NCBI RefSeq assembly: GCF_008360935.1
Contig: NZ_SRXO01000028.1
Location: forward strand, 22,580 to 86,579
Length of the DNA: 64,000 nucleotides
Direction of reading: 5' to 3'
Source of the DNA: Siccirubricoccus phaeus
GTDB taxonomy: Bacteria; Pseudomonadota; Alphaproteobacteria; Acetobacterales; Acetobacteraceae
Made by a program: the position numbers and the translations under genes
Notes under the pieces: model-generated
Database searches by the model: none
The model's input: the letters and a program-made list of their open reading frames with translations, nothing else
What the model was told of the DNA's origin: nothing
Part shown: in pieces, positions 25,186 through 33,873 of the stretch
Layout: every line of letters starts with the position of its first letter
Position numbering within the stretch: position 1 is the first letter of the stretch

Positions 25186-25282
25186 GCGCGCTCCTCCCCT
25201 TCCTTGCTCTGCGAGAGAGGGTAGGGGGGGCCCACCGCGCAGTCGAGAGACGGCCATCGAACGCCCTGCGTCCGATCCCGCC

Positions 25283-25412
25283 AGGGCCGAAGGGCCCTTT
25301 GGACCCTTGAGGCTTGCGGTTGAGCCGCCGGACCTGAAATTCATGGTCGCCAAGGGCCTTTCGGCCTTTGGCGGGAGGAGTTTGAGGAGGGCAGAGCCCG
25401 CCTCAAGCCGCC
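25283..25412. repeat. Dispersed repeat, CCAAAGGCC/GGCCTTTGG family
   Basis: GGGCCGAAGGGCCCTTTGG, GCGGTTGAGCCGCCGGACC, TGAAATTCATGG, AAGGGCCTTTCGGCC and a GAGGAGGGCAGAGCCC tail. It matches 56700-56863 closely. It sits directly after the stop of the cyclase gene. Confidence 0.85.
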
Positions 25413-26399
25413 TCAGAACAGCGCACTCGGCGCCACCGTACTCCCCGTGCCGCCTTTCACCTTCAAGGGCTGCACCATCAGCGCGAAGGGCCCCGGCTGC
25501 CGCGCCGCAAGCTGGTCCAGCTTCATGTTCTCCAGCAGGTGCACGCCGTTCACCACCAGGGCGATCTGGTGCACCGGCAGCGAGGCCTGCGGCATGGTCT
25601 TGGACGGCGCGCATTCCACCGGCCAATTATCCGCGCCCATCAGGATGGGGTTGCGCTGGATGACATATTCCGCCGCCGCCACGCCGATCCCCGGGCAGGA
25701 CCTGACGTAGCGCGCATTGTCCCGTGCCCAGAGGGTGCCCCAGCCGGTGTGGAACAGCACCGCATCGCCCTCCTCGATGCGCAGATTCTGCCGCTGCTGC
25801 GCCTGCTCGATGTCGGCGACGGTGATCTCGTAATCGTCGCCCAGCACCGGCACACCCTTCAGCGCCGCGATATCCAGCAGGATGCCGCGGGTGAAAATGG
25901 TGCCGACCGTGTCCACGCCCATTTCGGTGAAGCCGGTGCGGGACATGATGCCCGGCACCTTCACGCAATTATAGGTCTCGTCCCCGATCGTCTGGTGCGG
26001 GAACATGTCGAGCTGGGTGCCCACCTGGCCGATCTCCGTCACCACCAGCTCCTCATTGGAACCGCGGCGATTGGCCTGCGGGTTCATGAAGATCTGCTTC
26101 AGATGGACGTCGAAGCGGCGGGTGCCGAAGAAGGGCATGGCCTCGGAGAGGGTCTGGCCCAGCTCCACGATCTCCCCGGTGCGGATCAGGGCGGCGGCGC
26201 GCCTGGCGCGTTCCGGCGTCATCAGGTTCATCGCGCCGCGGCGATCATTCGGCCCCCAGCGGCTGGGGCAGCGCTGCGCCGCATCGGGCGGGGTCCAGCC
26301 TTGGGCCTGGACGGGCGTGGCTGTCAGGCCGAGATGCGCGCCGCCGCAGGCAAGGCAGCCGAGCCCCCCGAAGAGGGTCCGGCGCGACAGGGTTTTCAT
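25413..26399 (-). CDS. Tat-exported cyclase-family (kynurenine-formamidase-like) metal hydrolase
   Basis: 328 residues. A twin-arginine signal is visible: LSRRTLFGGLGCLACGG and a cleavage region VQAQ near residue 33. The body is the cyclase/amidohydrolase fold: GQTLSEAMPFFG, TEIGQVGTQLDMFPHQ with the metal-binding His, and GDAVLFHTGWG. Relatives include kynurenine formamidase and polyketide cyclases; the classic HxGTHxDxPxH motif is modified here (GTQLDMFPH), so catalysis may differ. ATG 26399 has a reasonable upstream stretch. The Tat signal means it folds in the cytoplasm before export. Confidence 0.82.
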   Translation of the reverse strand: MKTLSRRTLFGGLGCLACGGAHLGLTATPVQAQGWTPPDAAQRCPSRWGPNDRRGAMNLMTPERARRAAALIRTGEIVELGQTLSEAMPFFGTRRFDVHLKQIFMNPQANRRGSNEELVVTEIGQVGTQLDMFPHQTIGDETYNCVKVPGIMSRTGFTEMGVDTVGTIFTRGILLDIAALKGVPVLGDDYEITVADIEQAQQRQNLRIEEGDAVLFHTGWGTLWARDNARYVRSCPGIGVAAAEYVIQRNPILMGADNWPVECAPSKTMPQASLPVHQIALVVNGVHLLENMKLDQLAARQPGPFALMVQPLKVKGGTGSTVAPSALF

Positions 26400-26530
26400 G
26401 GTGTCCTCCCAGGCTGCGTTCGTGGTTCTTGGGCGGCATGGCCGCCCGCCCAGGCTGGCATATCCGCCGCCGCCCTTGCCACCGCGAACGCCCGGCGCAA
26501 GATCGCGGCCCAGGAGTGGAGGCAAGGCGG

Positions 26531-27280
26531 ATGGTGGCACGGCGTACCCTGATCACCGGCGCGGCGAGTGGCATCGGCGCGGCCTGTGCCCGCGCCCTGG
26601 CCGGGCCCGGCGTCGCCCTGGCCCTGCATACGCGGAAGAACCGCGCGGGGCTGGACTCGCTGGCCGCCGAGCTGCGGGCGGCGGGCGCCGAGGTGCATGT
26701 GCTGCTCGGCGACCTGGCGCAGCCGGAAATGCCAGGCGAGGTGGTGGCGGCGGCCGCCGCGGCGCTGGGCGGCCTCGACGTCCTTGTCTCCAATGCCGGC
26801 TTCGCCGACCGCACGCCGGTTTCGGCGCTGAGCGACGCCGCCTTTGCCGCCAGCCATGACGCCATCGCCTTCGCTCTGCTGCGCCTGGCCCGTGCCGCGC
26901 AGCCGTATCTGGCGAGGGGGACGGACCCGCGGCTGGTCGCCGTCTCCTCCTTCGTCGCGCATGTCTTCCGGCTGGAGCATCCGGTCTTCGCTGCCTCCGC
27001 CGCGGCCAAGGCGGGGCTGGAGGCGCTGGTGCGGGCGCTGGCCATCGAATGGGCACCCGGCATCACGGTGAATGCGGTCTCGCCCGGCTATACGGAGAAG
27101 GATCCGGGCGCGCATGCCGCGCTGAGCCCGGACGCGAAGGCGGAACGCTGCCGCCACATCCCGCTCGGCCGCTATGGGCGCACGGCGGAGGTGGCGGCGG
27201 CGGTCGCCTTCCTCGCCTCGCCGGCGGCCAGCTACATCACCGGCCAAGTGCTGCGGGTGGATGGGGGCATCACGGCCTAG
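26531..27280 (+). CDS. SDR-family protein lacking the usual catalytic tyrosine
   Basis: 249 residues. The cofactor motif TGAASGIG is at 9-16, SNAG near 92, and the C-terminal ITGQVLRVDGG is normal for SDRs. Between the catalytic Ser (AVSSFVAHVF) and Lys (AAAKAGLEAL) there is no Tyr: the residue four before Lys is Ser, where YxxxK is expected. It may be inactive as a dehydrogenase or use another residue. ATG 26531 has an AAGG-like site upstream. The TAG stop is the first part of a CTAG-bounded repeat. Confidence 0.82.
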   Translation: MVARRTLITGAASGIGAACARALAGPGVALALHTRKNRAGLDSLAAELRAAGAEVHVLLGDLAQPEMPGEVVAAAAAALGGLDVLVSNAGFADRTPVSALSDAAFAASHDAIAFALLRLARAAQPYLARGTDPRLVAVSSFVAHVFRLEHPVFAASAAAKAGLEALVRALAIEWAPGITVNAVSPGYTEKDPGAHAALSPDAKAERCRHIPLGRYGRTAEVAAAVAFLASPAASYITGQVLRVDGGITA

Positions 27281-27708
27281 AGCATTTTCAAGTCCGGCGG
27301 AATCGCCGGACGACTCGGAAAATGCGATCGAACAAAGGGCTGGAGCGGGTTCGCCGAGCGCAGGCGAGGTGAAACCGCTCCAGCGTCCCGATTCCGAAGT
27401 CCTGCGGACTGCGTTCCCGAGCCGCTAGAGTGGTTTCACGCTGACTGTGCAGCGCGAAACCGCTCTAGCTTATGGATTGTAGAGCAGATTCACGCCTCCG
27501 GGCGATGCCGCCCTCCGGCGATCTGCTCTAGCCTTGGTTTTCAGGTGGCCTGCCTGCCCGCGAAGTTCGCTCGAAATCCAGCGAACTTCGCGGGCAGGAC
27601 ACTGGAGCGTGATCGGCTGAGGTCGAAGCGACCGAAACCGTGAATCACGCGACTCGACAGGAGCCGGAGCGGGGCGGGTGAGCGAAGCTCAACCGATCCC
27701 ACTTCAGA
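27278..27708. repeat. Nest of CTAG-bounded hairpin repeats and CTTCGCGGGCAGG repeats
   Basis: From left: a unit TAGAGCATTTTC...GAAAATGC plus GCTGGAGCGG...CCGCTCCAG (27278-27383); CCCGATTCCGAAGTCCTGCG (27385-27420); an inverted A-B composite (27425-27532); a near-perfect palindrome of CCTGCCCGCGAAGTTCGCT (27545-27600); and module C (27604-27708). The stop codon of the preceding SDR gene overlaps the first CTAG. The remaining bases to 27788 hold no gene. Confidence 0.9.
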
Positions 27709-27788
27709 ACGGATCGTCCCGGGCATGCTTCGCCAGCCGGGACGGAACGCCGCTGCCGCGGCGCCGCGGCCGCTGCGGCAAGCCACCT

Positions 27789-28514
27789 TCAGGCCAGGGC
27801 GTCGCTGGTGAGGAAGGCGACGCCCGCGGCGCTCAGCCTGCGCTTCGCCGCGTCGATGGTGGTGCCGCCTTCCGCCGGCAGGCCGATGCCGCGGCAGGCA
27901 TCCTCGATCACCACCACCTGGTAGCCGAGCTTCGCCGCATCCTCCGCGGAATAGGCGACGCAGTAATCCGTGGCGAGGCCGGCGAGGAAGACGCGCCGCA
28001 CCCCCCGCGCCTGCAGCCAGCCATGCAGGCCGGTGGTGGTGCGGCGGTCATTCTCGAAGAAGGCGGAGTAGCTGTCGATCTCCGGCCGGAAGCCCTTGCG
28101 CACGATCAGCTCGATGCGCGGCTGGGCCAGCTCTCGGTGCAGCTCGGCCCCGGCGCTGCCCTGGATGCAATGGTCCGGCCACAGCGTCTGCGGGCCGTAG
28201 GGCATCTGGACGGTCTCGAAGGGCTGGCGGCCGGCGTGGCTGCTGGCGAAGCTGGAATGGCCCGCCGGGTGCCAGTCCTGGGTGGCGAAGGCGTGGCGGA
28301 AGCGGGTTTCCAGCAGCCGGTTGATCACCGGCACCACCTGGTCTCCGCCGGCGACGGCCAGCTTGCCGCCGGGCATGAAATCCGGCTGCACGTCGATGAC
28401 GCCGAGCATGTCCGTGGTCTGGTCGATGCGCGGGATGGCCATGGTCTGGGCTCCGGCTGGCAGGGCGGCGAGCGTCGGCAAGGCGGCGAGGGCGGAGCGG
28501 CGGGAGATGGGCAT
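27789..28514 (-). CDS. pncA: Nicotinamidase (PncA-type isochorismatase fold) with an N-terminal export signal
   Basis: 241 residues. Catalytic Asp41 (VIDVQPDF), Lys in VRKGFRPE and Cys in ATDYCVAYS are in place, as are the metal residues of ATQDWHPAGHS. It should convert nicotinamide to nicotinate. Unusually, 24 residues precede the domain: MPISRRSALAALPTLAALPA looks like a Tat or Sec signal. GAGGAGG lies seven bases before ATG 28514, which supports the long form; an internal ATG at 28442 would give a cytoplasmic protein. Both forms are possible. The downstream gap is filled by dispersed repeats. Confidence 0.88.
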   Translation of the reverse strand: MPISRRSALAALPTLAALPAGAQTMAIPRIDQTTDMLGVIDVQPDFMPGGKLAVAGGDQVVPVINRLLETRFRHAFATQDWHPAGHSSFASSHAGRQPFETVQMPYGPQTLWPDHCIQGSAGAELHRELAQPRIELIVRKGFRPEIDSYSAFFENDRRTTTGLHGWLQARGVRRVFLAGLATDYCVAYSAEDAAKLGYQVVVIEDACRGIGLPAEGGTTIDAAKRRLSAAGVAFLTSDALA

Positions 28515-28542
28515 GGGAACCTCCTCGGCGGCGCGGCAGGCT

Positions 28543-28853
28543 AGAGCAGATCGCCGGAGGGCGGCATCGCCCGGAGGCGTGAATCTGCTCTACAATCTAT
28601 AAGCTAGAGCGGTTTCGCGCTGCACAGTCAGCGTGAAACCGCTCTAGAGCGTGATCGCTCGAGGTGGAATCACCGAAAGGCGTGAAGCGCGCGATCACCC
28701 GGCGCGCCCGCGCGCCGCCTGGCCATGCTTGCCCCGCCGCCCGCCCCCGGAGCGGGATTGGTTGAGCTTCGCTCACCCATCCCGCTCTGGCTCATTGTTG
28801 GGTGGCGTGATTCACGGTTTCGGTCGCCGCGACCTCAGCCGATCACGCTCTAG
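28543..28853. repeat. CTAG-bounded hairpin repeats (A-B composite plus diverged and inverted module C)
   Basis: A-B composite at 28543-28647, a diverged AGAGCGTGATCGCTCGAGG stretch, then inverted module C ending GATCACGCTCTAG at 28853. The last CTAG contains the stop codon of the solute-receptor gene. Confidence 0.88.
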
Positions 28854-29815
28854 TCCAACTGCACGCCGAGATCGGCGACGATCGGCCGCCAGCGCTCCAT
28901 CTCCTCGCGGATCAGCCGGTTCATGGTGGCCCGGCTCTGGAACAGGCCCAGCGTGCCCTGGGCGCTGAAGGCCGCCTTCACATCGGCATGGTCCACCGCA
29001 TGCTGCAGCGAGGCCTCCAGCCGGTCCAGCACCTCCACCGGCGTGGCGGCCGGGGCGACGAAGCCCTGCCAGGATTCGATCACCAGCTCCGGCATGCCCT
29101 GCTCCGCCGCTGTCGGCACCTCCGGCAGCAGCGGGTTCCGCGTGCGGCCGAGATAGGCGATGGCCCGCACCCGGCCCGCATCGATCATCGCCTTGCTGAC
29201 ATTCACCCCATCGACCATGAGCTGCACGCGGCCGCCCAGCATGTCCTGCAGCGCCGGCGCGCTGCCGCGATAGGGCACATGCACGATGTCCAGCCCCGCC
29301 TGCCTGGTGACCAGCGCGTAGCCGAGATGGGTGATGCTGCCGAGCCCGCCCGAGCCGAAATTCAACTGCCCCGGCCGCGCCTTCGCATAGGCGATGAATT
29401 CCTGCAGGTTGCGCGCCGGCAGCTCGGCCGGGATGGTCACCAGCAGGGCGTTCAGCGTGACGGCGCCGACCGCCGTCAGGTCGGTCAGCACGTTGAAGGG
29501 CAGGCTGCGGTAGAGCAGCGGGTTGACCGAGATGACGCTGGTGTTGACGTGGCAGATCGTATAGCCGTCCGCCGCGCTTTTCGCGGTGAAGTCCAGCGCG
29601 AGGTTGCCATTGGCGCCGCCGCGATTCTCCACCAGCACGGGCTGGCCCAGCACGTCCGGCATGCGCTGCGCCAGCGGCCGCCCCACCTGGTCCGAGCCGC
29701 CGCCCGGCGGGAAGCCGATCACCATGCGGATCGGCCGGGTGGGGAAGCCTTGCGCCCGCGCACCGCGGGCAAGGAAGGGCAGGCTGGCGGCGGCCAGCAG
29801 GCTGCGACGATTCAT
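28850..29815 (-). CDS. Bug/TctC-family periplasmic solute receptor (tripartite tricarboxylate transporter type)
   Basis: 321 residues. The signal peptide is MNRRSLLAAASLPFLARGARA. The family opening FPTRPIRMVIGFPPGGGSDQVGRPLA follows, then ENRGGANGNLALDF, the conserved NFGSGGLGSITHL segment and HVPYRGSAPALQDMLGG. Family members bind carboxylates or small organic acids; the ligand cannot be predicted. No tctA/tctB genes are near, as is usual for the many orphan Bug proteins in this group. ATG 29815 fits the signal. The TAG stop belongs to the adjacent repeat. Confidence 0.93.
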   Translation of the reverse strand: MNRRSLLAAASLPFLARGARAQGFPTRPIRMVIGFPPGGGSDQVGRPLAQRMPDVLGQPVLVENRGGANGNLALDFTAKSAADGYTICHVNTSVISVNPLLYRSLPFNVLTDLTAVGAVTLNALLVTIPAELPARNLQEFIAYAKARPGQLNFGSGGLGSITHLGYALVTRQAGLDIVHVPYRGSAPALQDMLGGRVQLMVDGVNVSKAMIDAGRVRAIAYLGRTRNPLLPEVPTAAEQGMPELVIESWQGFVAPAATPVEVLDRLEASLQHAVDHADVKAAFSAQGTLGLFQSRATMNRLIREEMERWRPIVADLGVQLD

Positions 29816-30235
29816 GGACGGTTCCTCAAGTCCGGCGGCGCCCTGCTTACCGCGGATCGCAGGGCGCCGCGACCCTGCCGGCTGGCGCGCCTGCCGCCGC
29901 GGCGCCAGCCTTCGCCCGGCACAGGAGATCACGATGCCAGCCGCATGGCGCGCCCTTCGCGGCGCTGGGGCTGCCGGGCGGGCTGCGCATCTTCGGCAGC
30001 GCGATGCAGGCGATGATCGCGCTGGTCGGCGCCAGCCGGTGAGCAACTCGTACCCGCGGCCCTGATCGCTGACCCGTGCAAGGCGCCCTCCGGCGCTGCC
30101 TGCACGGCCTTATGCCGGTCAGCCCGTTGGCATCACACCGGGGGCCGGGGAAGCCTTCCCTCCGGCAGGCATTGGCGGCACTGCCGCCAACGGGCAGCGC
30201 CCCTGGTGAGGGCATGGGCGCGAAGCCCCCATCAC
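29816..30235. other. Intergenic gap: GGGGTCCGGGG-family repeat and a possible gene remnant
   Basis: About 29950-30042 (+) can be read as ...FAALGLPGGLRIFGSAM..., ending in TGA at 30042, but without a good start in that frame. A CAGGAGATCACGATG start precedes it in another frame, so a frameshifted remnant is possible. From about 30110 a repeat copy follows (CACACCGGGGGCCGGGGAAG, GGCATTGGCGGCACTGCCGCC). Nothing else is seen. Confidence 0.35.
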
Positions 30236-30535
30236 CTACTCCTCCGCCGAAAGATCCTCGTAGAGCAGCCGCGCCTCCGGCGCCGGCCCCCGCCGGTCCC
30301 CCAGCCCCACCACGCGCCAGATCTTCACTACCCCCCGATCCGCGGAGCCGAGCGCCAGGGTCAGCACATCCCCCGGCCGCAGCCTGGCATGCGCCTTCTG
30401 CGTCGGCTGCCGGTTGATCCGCACCGCGCCGGCCTCGATCAGTTTCGCGCAGGCGCTGCGGGTGCGCGCCACCCGGGCGCACCACAGCCACAGATCCAGG
30501 CGCTGCCAGTCCCGATCCTCGCCCGGCGCCGCCAC
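30236..30535 (-). CDS. S4-domain RNA-binding protein (Hsp15/HslR-like)
   Basis: 99 residues. The S4 motif is clear: QRLDLWLWCARVARTRSACAKLIEAGAVRIN, then a beta segment RLRPGDVLTLAL. Hsp15 in E. coli recycles stalled free 50S subunits carrying nascent chains; the same role is inferred here. It lies 23 bases downstream of the Suv3-like helicase stop on the same strand, a pairing I know from other alphaproteobacteria. The two are probably co-transcribed. Confidence 0.87.
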   Translation of the reverse strand: MAAPGEDRDWQRLDLWLWCARVARTRSACAKLIEAGAVRINRQPTQKAHARLRPGDVLTLALGSADRGVVKIWRVVGLGDRRGPAPEARLLYEDLSAEE

Positions 30536-30558
30536 GGTTCAGCCAGGCCCGGGCCGCA

Positions 30559-33500
30559 TCAGGTGCCGGACCGCAGCTTGAGCTGGGCCAGGACGGCGAA
30601 GGGCGAATCCGGATCCGGCCCGGAGGGCGCCGCCGGCTTGGCGGCGGGCGGCGGGCCGCGATCCTCGTCGCGCCGCGGCGGGCGGTCCGGGCGGCCTTCG
30701 CCGCGCGGGTAGCGGGGGCCCTCGCCGCGCGGCGGGCGGGGCCCGTCCTTGCCGCGATTCTTGTCCCCGCCCTTCCAGGGCGCGCCGGGGCCGCGGGCTT
30801 CCATCACCACCGGCCGGCGCCGCATCTCCTGCGGGATGGGCGGGCCGTAGAAGATCATCTCCGGGCTGTTCGGCGGCGGCAGCGGGGGCAGGGGCGGCAG
30901 GACATTCTCCGGCCGCTCCCGCGCCTCGCGCGGCGGGCGCCGGTCGAAATCCCGGTTGCCGAAGTCGCGGTTGCGCTCGCGGTCCCGCGGCGGGCGGCCG
31001 TCCTGCGGCCGGGGCCCCTCATGCCGGCGGCCGTCCTGGCGCTGGTCGGGGCGGCCCTCATGCCGCGGCGGGCGCTCGCCGCCCTGGTGTTCCGCCCGGC
31101 GCTCGCCCTGGTAGCGCTCCCCGTCCGGCCGGCGGGCTTCGCCGTGGCGCGGGCCGCCATGGCGCTGCCCGTCCCGCGGGCCCTGGCCCTGGCGCGGGCC
31201 GCGATGATGCTGCGGCCGCGGCTGGGCCACGCGCAGCGGCGTCGGCGGGCCGTACTGGCCTTCCTCCAGCGGCACCGGCTCCAGCAGCCGGAAGCCGAGC
31301 GCCGAGAGCGCCACCCCCAGCATATCCGCCTTCACCCCCAGCCGGCTGGCGAGGTCGGGCGGCGGCGGCGCCGGGGCGCGGCGGGTCAGGTAGGCCAGTT
31401 CGCCGGCGATCCGCTCCGCCACGTCCAGCCGCAGCAGCACCGGCCCGGCCGGCAGCCAGCCCATGGCCTGGGCGAAGCCGGAAGGCCAGCCGGCCGGCGG
31501 CGGCGGGTTCGCCTCGCCTTCCGCCGCCTCGCGGAGCTGCAGCGCCACCAGCCCGGGGGCGGGCAGGGCCGGCGTCTCGATATTGCGGATCAGCGACCAG
31601 ATCTGCGCGCGCAGCGCCATGGCGCGCGGCTTCAGCGCCTCCGGCACGAACAGCGCATAGCGCCCGGCCCGCACGCCGATCGCCTTCAGCTTCTGCCGCA
31701 GATCGGGCGGCACCGTGCCATCCGTATTGCCCGGCGCCAGGCCGAGCGATTCGCGGAGCTGATAGGCCGGGCCGCGCAGCGCGCCCTCCGCCTCCGCCTT
31801 GGCCTCCACCGTGGTGAGGATGGCCAGCTCGCGGGCGATCAGCCCCTCGACATATTTCGCCAGCCGGGCCCGCACCCTCTCCCGCTGCGCGCCGTCGAGG
31901 AATTCGGAGGGGAGCACCTCCACCTGCGGCTTGGAGGGCTCGGGCCCGGGGCGCAGCCGGGCGATCTCCGCCACGCTGCCATGGCTGTTCCAGGTGATGC
32001 GGTGATGGGGCGTCAGGCCGAAGGCCTCGTCCTTCGCCGTCTCCACCGCGGCGACGCGGCGGGGCATCTCCTCCTTCAGCGCCAGCCGGGCGGCGCGGAG
32101 GATGAGCTTGCGCTGCTCCTCCGTCTCCGCCTCCGCCTCCGGGTGGAAGAGGAAGCCGGAGACCTTGCCGACCGGATGGCCTTCCACCACCACCTCGCCC
32201 TGGCGGGTGACGGCGGAGACCAGCTCCTCGCCCTCCACCTCCTCCAGCCGGCGGATCAGATGCGCGGCGCGGCGATCGACGAAGCGCGCCGTCAGCCGCT
32301 CGTGCAGCGCGTCGCTGACGGCATCCTCGGCCTTGCGCGCCTCGGCCTGGAAGCTCGCCGCATCGCGCGTCCAGTCGGCGCGGGCGGCGATGTAGGACCA
32401 GACGCGGATATTGGCGAGCCGCGCCATCAGCGTGTCGAGATCGCCCTCGGTGTTGCCGCATTGCGCGATCTGGCCGGCCACCCAATCGTCCGGCAGGGCG
32501 CCGTCCTCCGCCAGGTGGCGGAAGATGCGGCCGCAGAGCCGCATATGGCTGTCATCCGCCAGCTTGCGGAAATCCGGCACCTGGCAGGCTTCCCACAGCA
32601 GGGCGACGCGGCTGCGGCCGGCGGCCAGGGCGCGGATCTCGCCCTCGCGCGCCAGCATGGACAGGGTGATGTGGTCGTCCGCGTCATGCCCCTTGCTGAG
32701 GCCGGGCTGCGGCGGCGGCGCCGCCAGGCTGTCCAGCAGCGCATCGACGCTGGTGAAATCCAGCTCGCTGTTGCGCCAGGCGAGGGTCTGCAGCGTCTCG
32801 AAGTGGTGGCCCTCGATCTTCTCGACCATCTCCTCCGGCAAGGGCGGGCACTCGCCCGTGGTGCCGAAGGTGCCGTCGCGCATGCCGCGGCCGGCGCGGC
32901 CGGCGATCTGCGCGGCTTCCTGCGCCGTCAGTATCCGCGCCACATGGCCGTCGAATTTCTGCAGGGCGGCGAAGGCCACATGGTCCACATCCATGTTCAG
33001 CCCCATCCCGATGGCGTCCGTCGCCACCAGGAAATCGACCTCCCGGTTCTGATAGAGCGCCACCTGGGCGTTGCGGGTGCGGGGCGAGAGCCGCCCCATC
33101 ACCACGGCGCAGCCGCCGCGGCGGCGGCGGATTGCCTCGGCGATGGCATAGACCTCCGCCGCGCTGAAGGCGACGACGGCGGAGCGCGGCGGCAGCCGCG
33201 TCAGCTTCTGCGGCCCGGCATGGGTGAGCTGGGAGAGGCGCGGCCGCGTCTCCACCTCCGCCTGCGGCACCAGGCGCTGCAGCAGCGGGCGGATCGTCTC
33301 GGCGCCGAGAAACATGGTCTCCACCATGCCGCGGGCATTCAGCAGCCGGTCGGTAAAGACATGTCCGCGATCTGGGTCGGCGCAGAGCTGGATCTCGTCC
33401 ACCGCGACGAATTCCGCGCGGCGGTCGAGCGGCATGGCCTCCACCGTGCAGGCGAACCACTTCGCCTCGGGCGGGATGATCTTTTCCTCGCCGGTGATCA

Positions 33501-33678
33501 GGGCGACGTGCTTCTCGCCCTTGGCGGCCACCATGCGGTCGTAATTCTCGCGCGCCAGCAGGCGCAGCGGGAAGCCGATGATGCCGCTGCTGTGCGCCAG
33601 CAGGCGGGTGATCGCCAGATGGGTCTTGCCGGTATTGGTCGGGCCCAGCACGGCCTTCACACGGGCGTCAAACATCAT
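30559..33678 (-). CDS. Suv3-like superfamily 2 RNA/DNA helicase with long charged low-complexity tail
   Basis: 1039 residues. Motif I is GPTNTGKT at 12-19, motif II VAVDEIQLCAD, and motif VI QIAGRAGRGM. The helicase core and Suv3-type C-terminal helical region span about 1-750. The last ~270 residues are Arg/Gly/Pro/Asp-rich (repeated HEGRP, RPPRDRERNRDF, PPRGEGPRYPRGEG), suggesting a flexible RNA-binding tail. Mitochondrial Suv3 works in RNA degradation; the bacterial role is not settled. ATG 33678 (or 33675) is set by the motif I distance. The open frame upstream to 35595 is antisense to other genes. Confidence 0.9.
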   Translation of the reverse strand: MMFDARVKAVLGPTNTGKTHLAITRLLAHSSGIIGFPLRLLARENYDRMVAAKGEKHVALITGEEKIIPPEAKWFACTVEAMPLDRRAEFVAVDEIQLCADPDRGHVFTDRLLNARGMVETMFLGAETIRPLLQRLVPQAEVETRPRLSQLTHAGPQKLTRLPPRSAVVAFSAAEVYAIAEAIRRRRGGCAVVMGRLSPRTRNAQVALYQNREVDFLVATDAIGMGLNMDVDHVAFAALQKFDGHVARILTAQEAAQIAGRAGRGMRDGTFGTTGECPPLPEEMVEKIEGHHFETLQTLAWRNSELDFTSVDALLDSLAAPPPQPGLSKGHDADDHITLSMLAREGEIRALAAGRSRVALLWEACQVPDFRKLADDSHMRLCGRIFRHLAEDGALPDDWVAGQIAQCGNTEGDLDTLMARLANIRVWSYIAARADWTRDAASFQAEARKAEDAVSDALHERLTARFVDRRAAHLIRRLEEVEGEELVSAVTRQGEVVVEGHPVGKVSGFLFHPEAEAETEEQRKLILRAARLALKEEMPRRVAAVETAKDEAFGLTPHHRITWNSHGSVAEIARLRPGPEPSKPQVEVLPSEFLDGAQRERVRARLAKYVEGLIARELAILTTVEAKAEAEGALRGPAYQLRESLGLAPGNTDGTVPPDLRQKLKAIGVRAGRYALFVPEALKPRAMALRAQIWSLIRNIETPALPAPGLVALQLREAAEGEANPPPPAGWPSGFAQAMGWLPAGPVLLRLDVAERIAGELAYLTRRAPAPPPPDLASRLGVKADMLGVALSALGFRLLEPVPLEEGQYGPPTPLRVAQPRPQHHRGPRQGQGPRDGQRHGGPRHGEARRPDGERYQGERRAEHQGGERPPRHEGRPDQRQDGRRHEGPRPQDGRPPRDRERNRDFGNRDFDRRPPREARERPENVLPPLPPLPPPNSPEMIFYGPPIPQEMRRRPVVMEARGPGAPWKGGDKNRGKDGPRPPRGEGPRYPRGEGRPDRPPRRDEDRGPPPAAKPAAPSGPDPDSPFAVLAQLKLRSGT

Positions 33679-33873
33679 GGGGGTGGGGGCTCGGCATGAT
33701 GGCGCCATGCATGGGCCGGGACGCGCGGCTTGGCAAGCGTTCAGGCATCGGCGCGGCGGCGCGGCGGCGGCACCGGCGCGTGCGGCGCGGCCATGCCGGC
33801 GGAATTCCGCCGGACCCGGCCGGTAGGGCGGCGCCCTCATGCCGGTGGCGGAAGGGAGGAAACATGGTATCCC

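Noticed and set aside
29950..30042. Small gene ending ALVGASR
   Set aside because: No start codon with ribosome-binding site in the same frame; kept only as a possible remnant.
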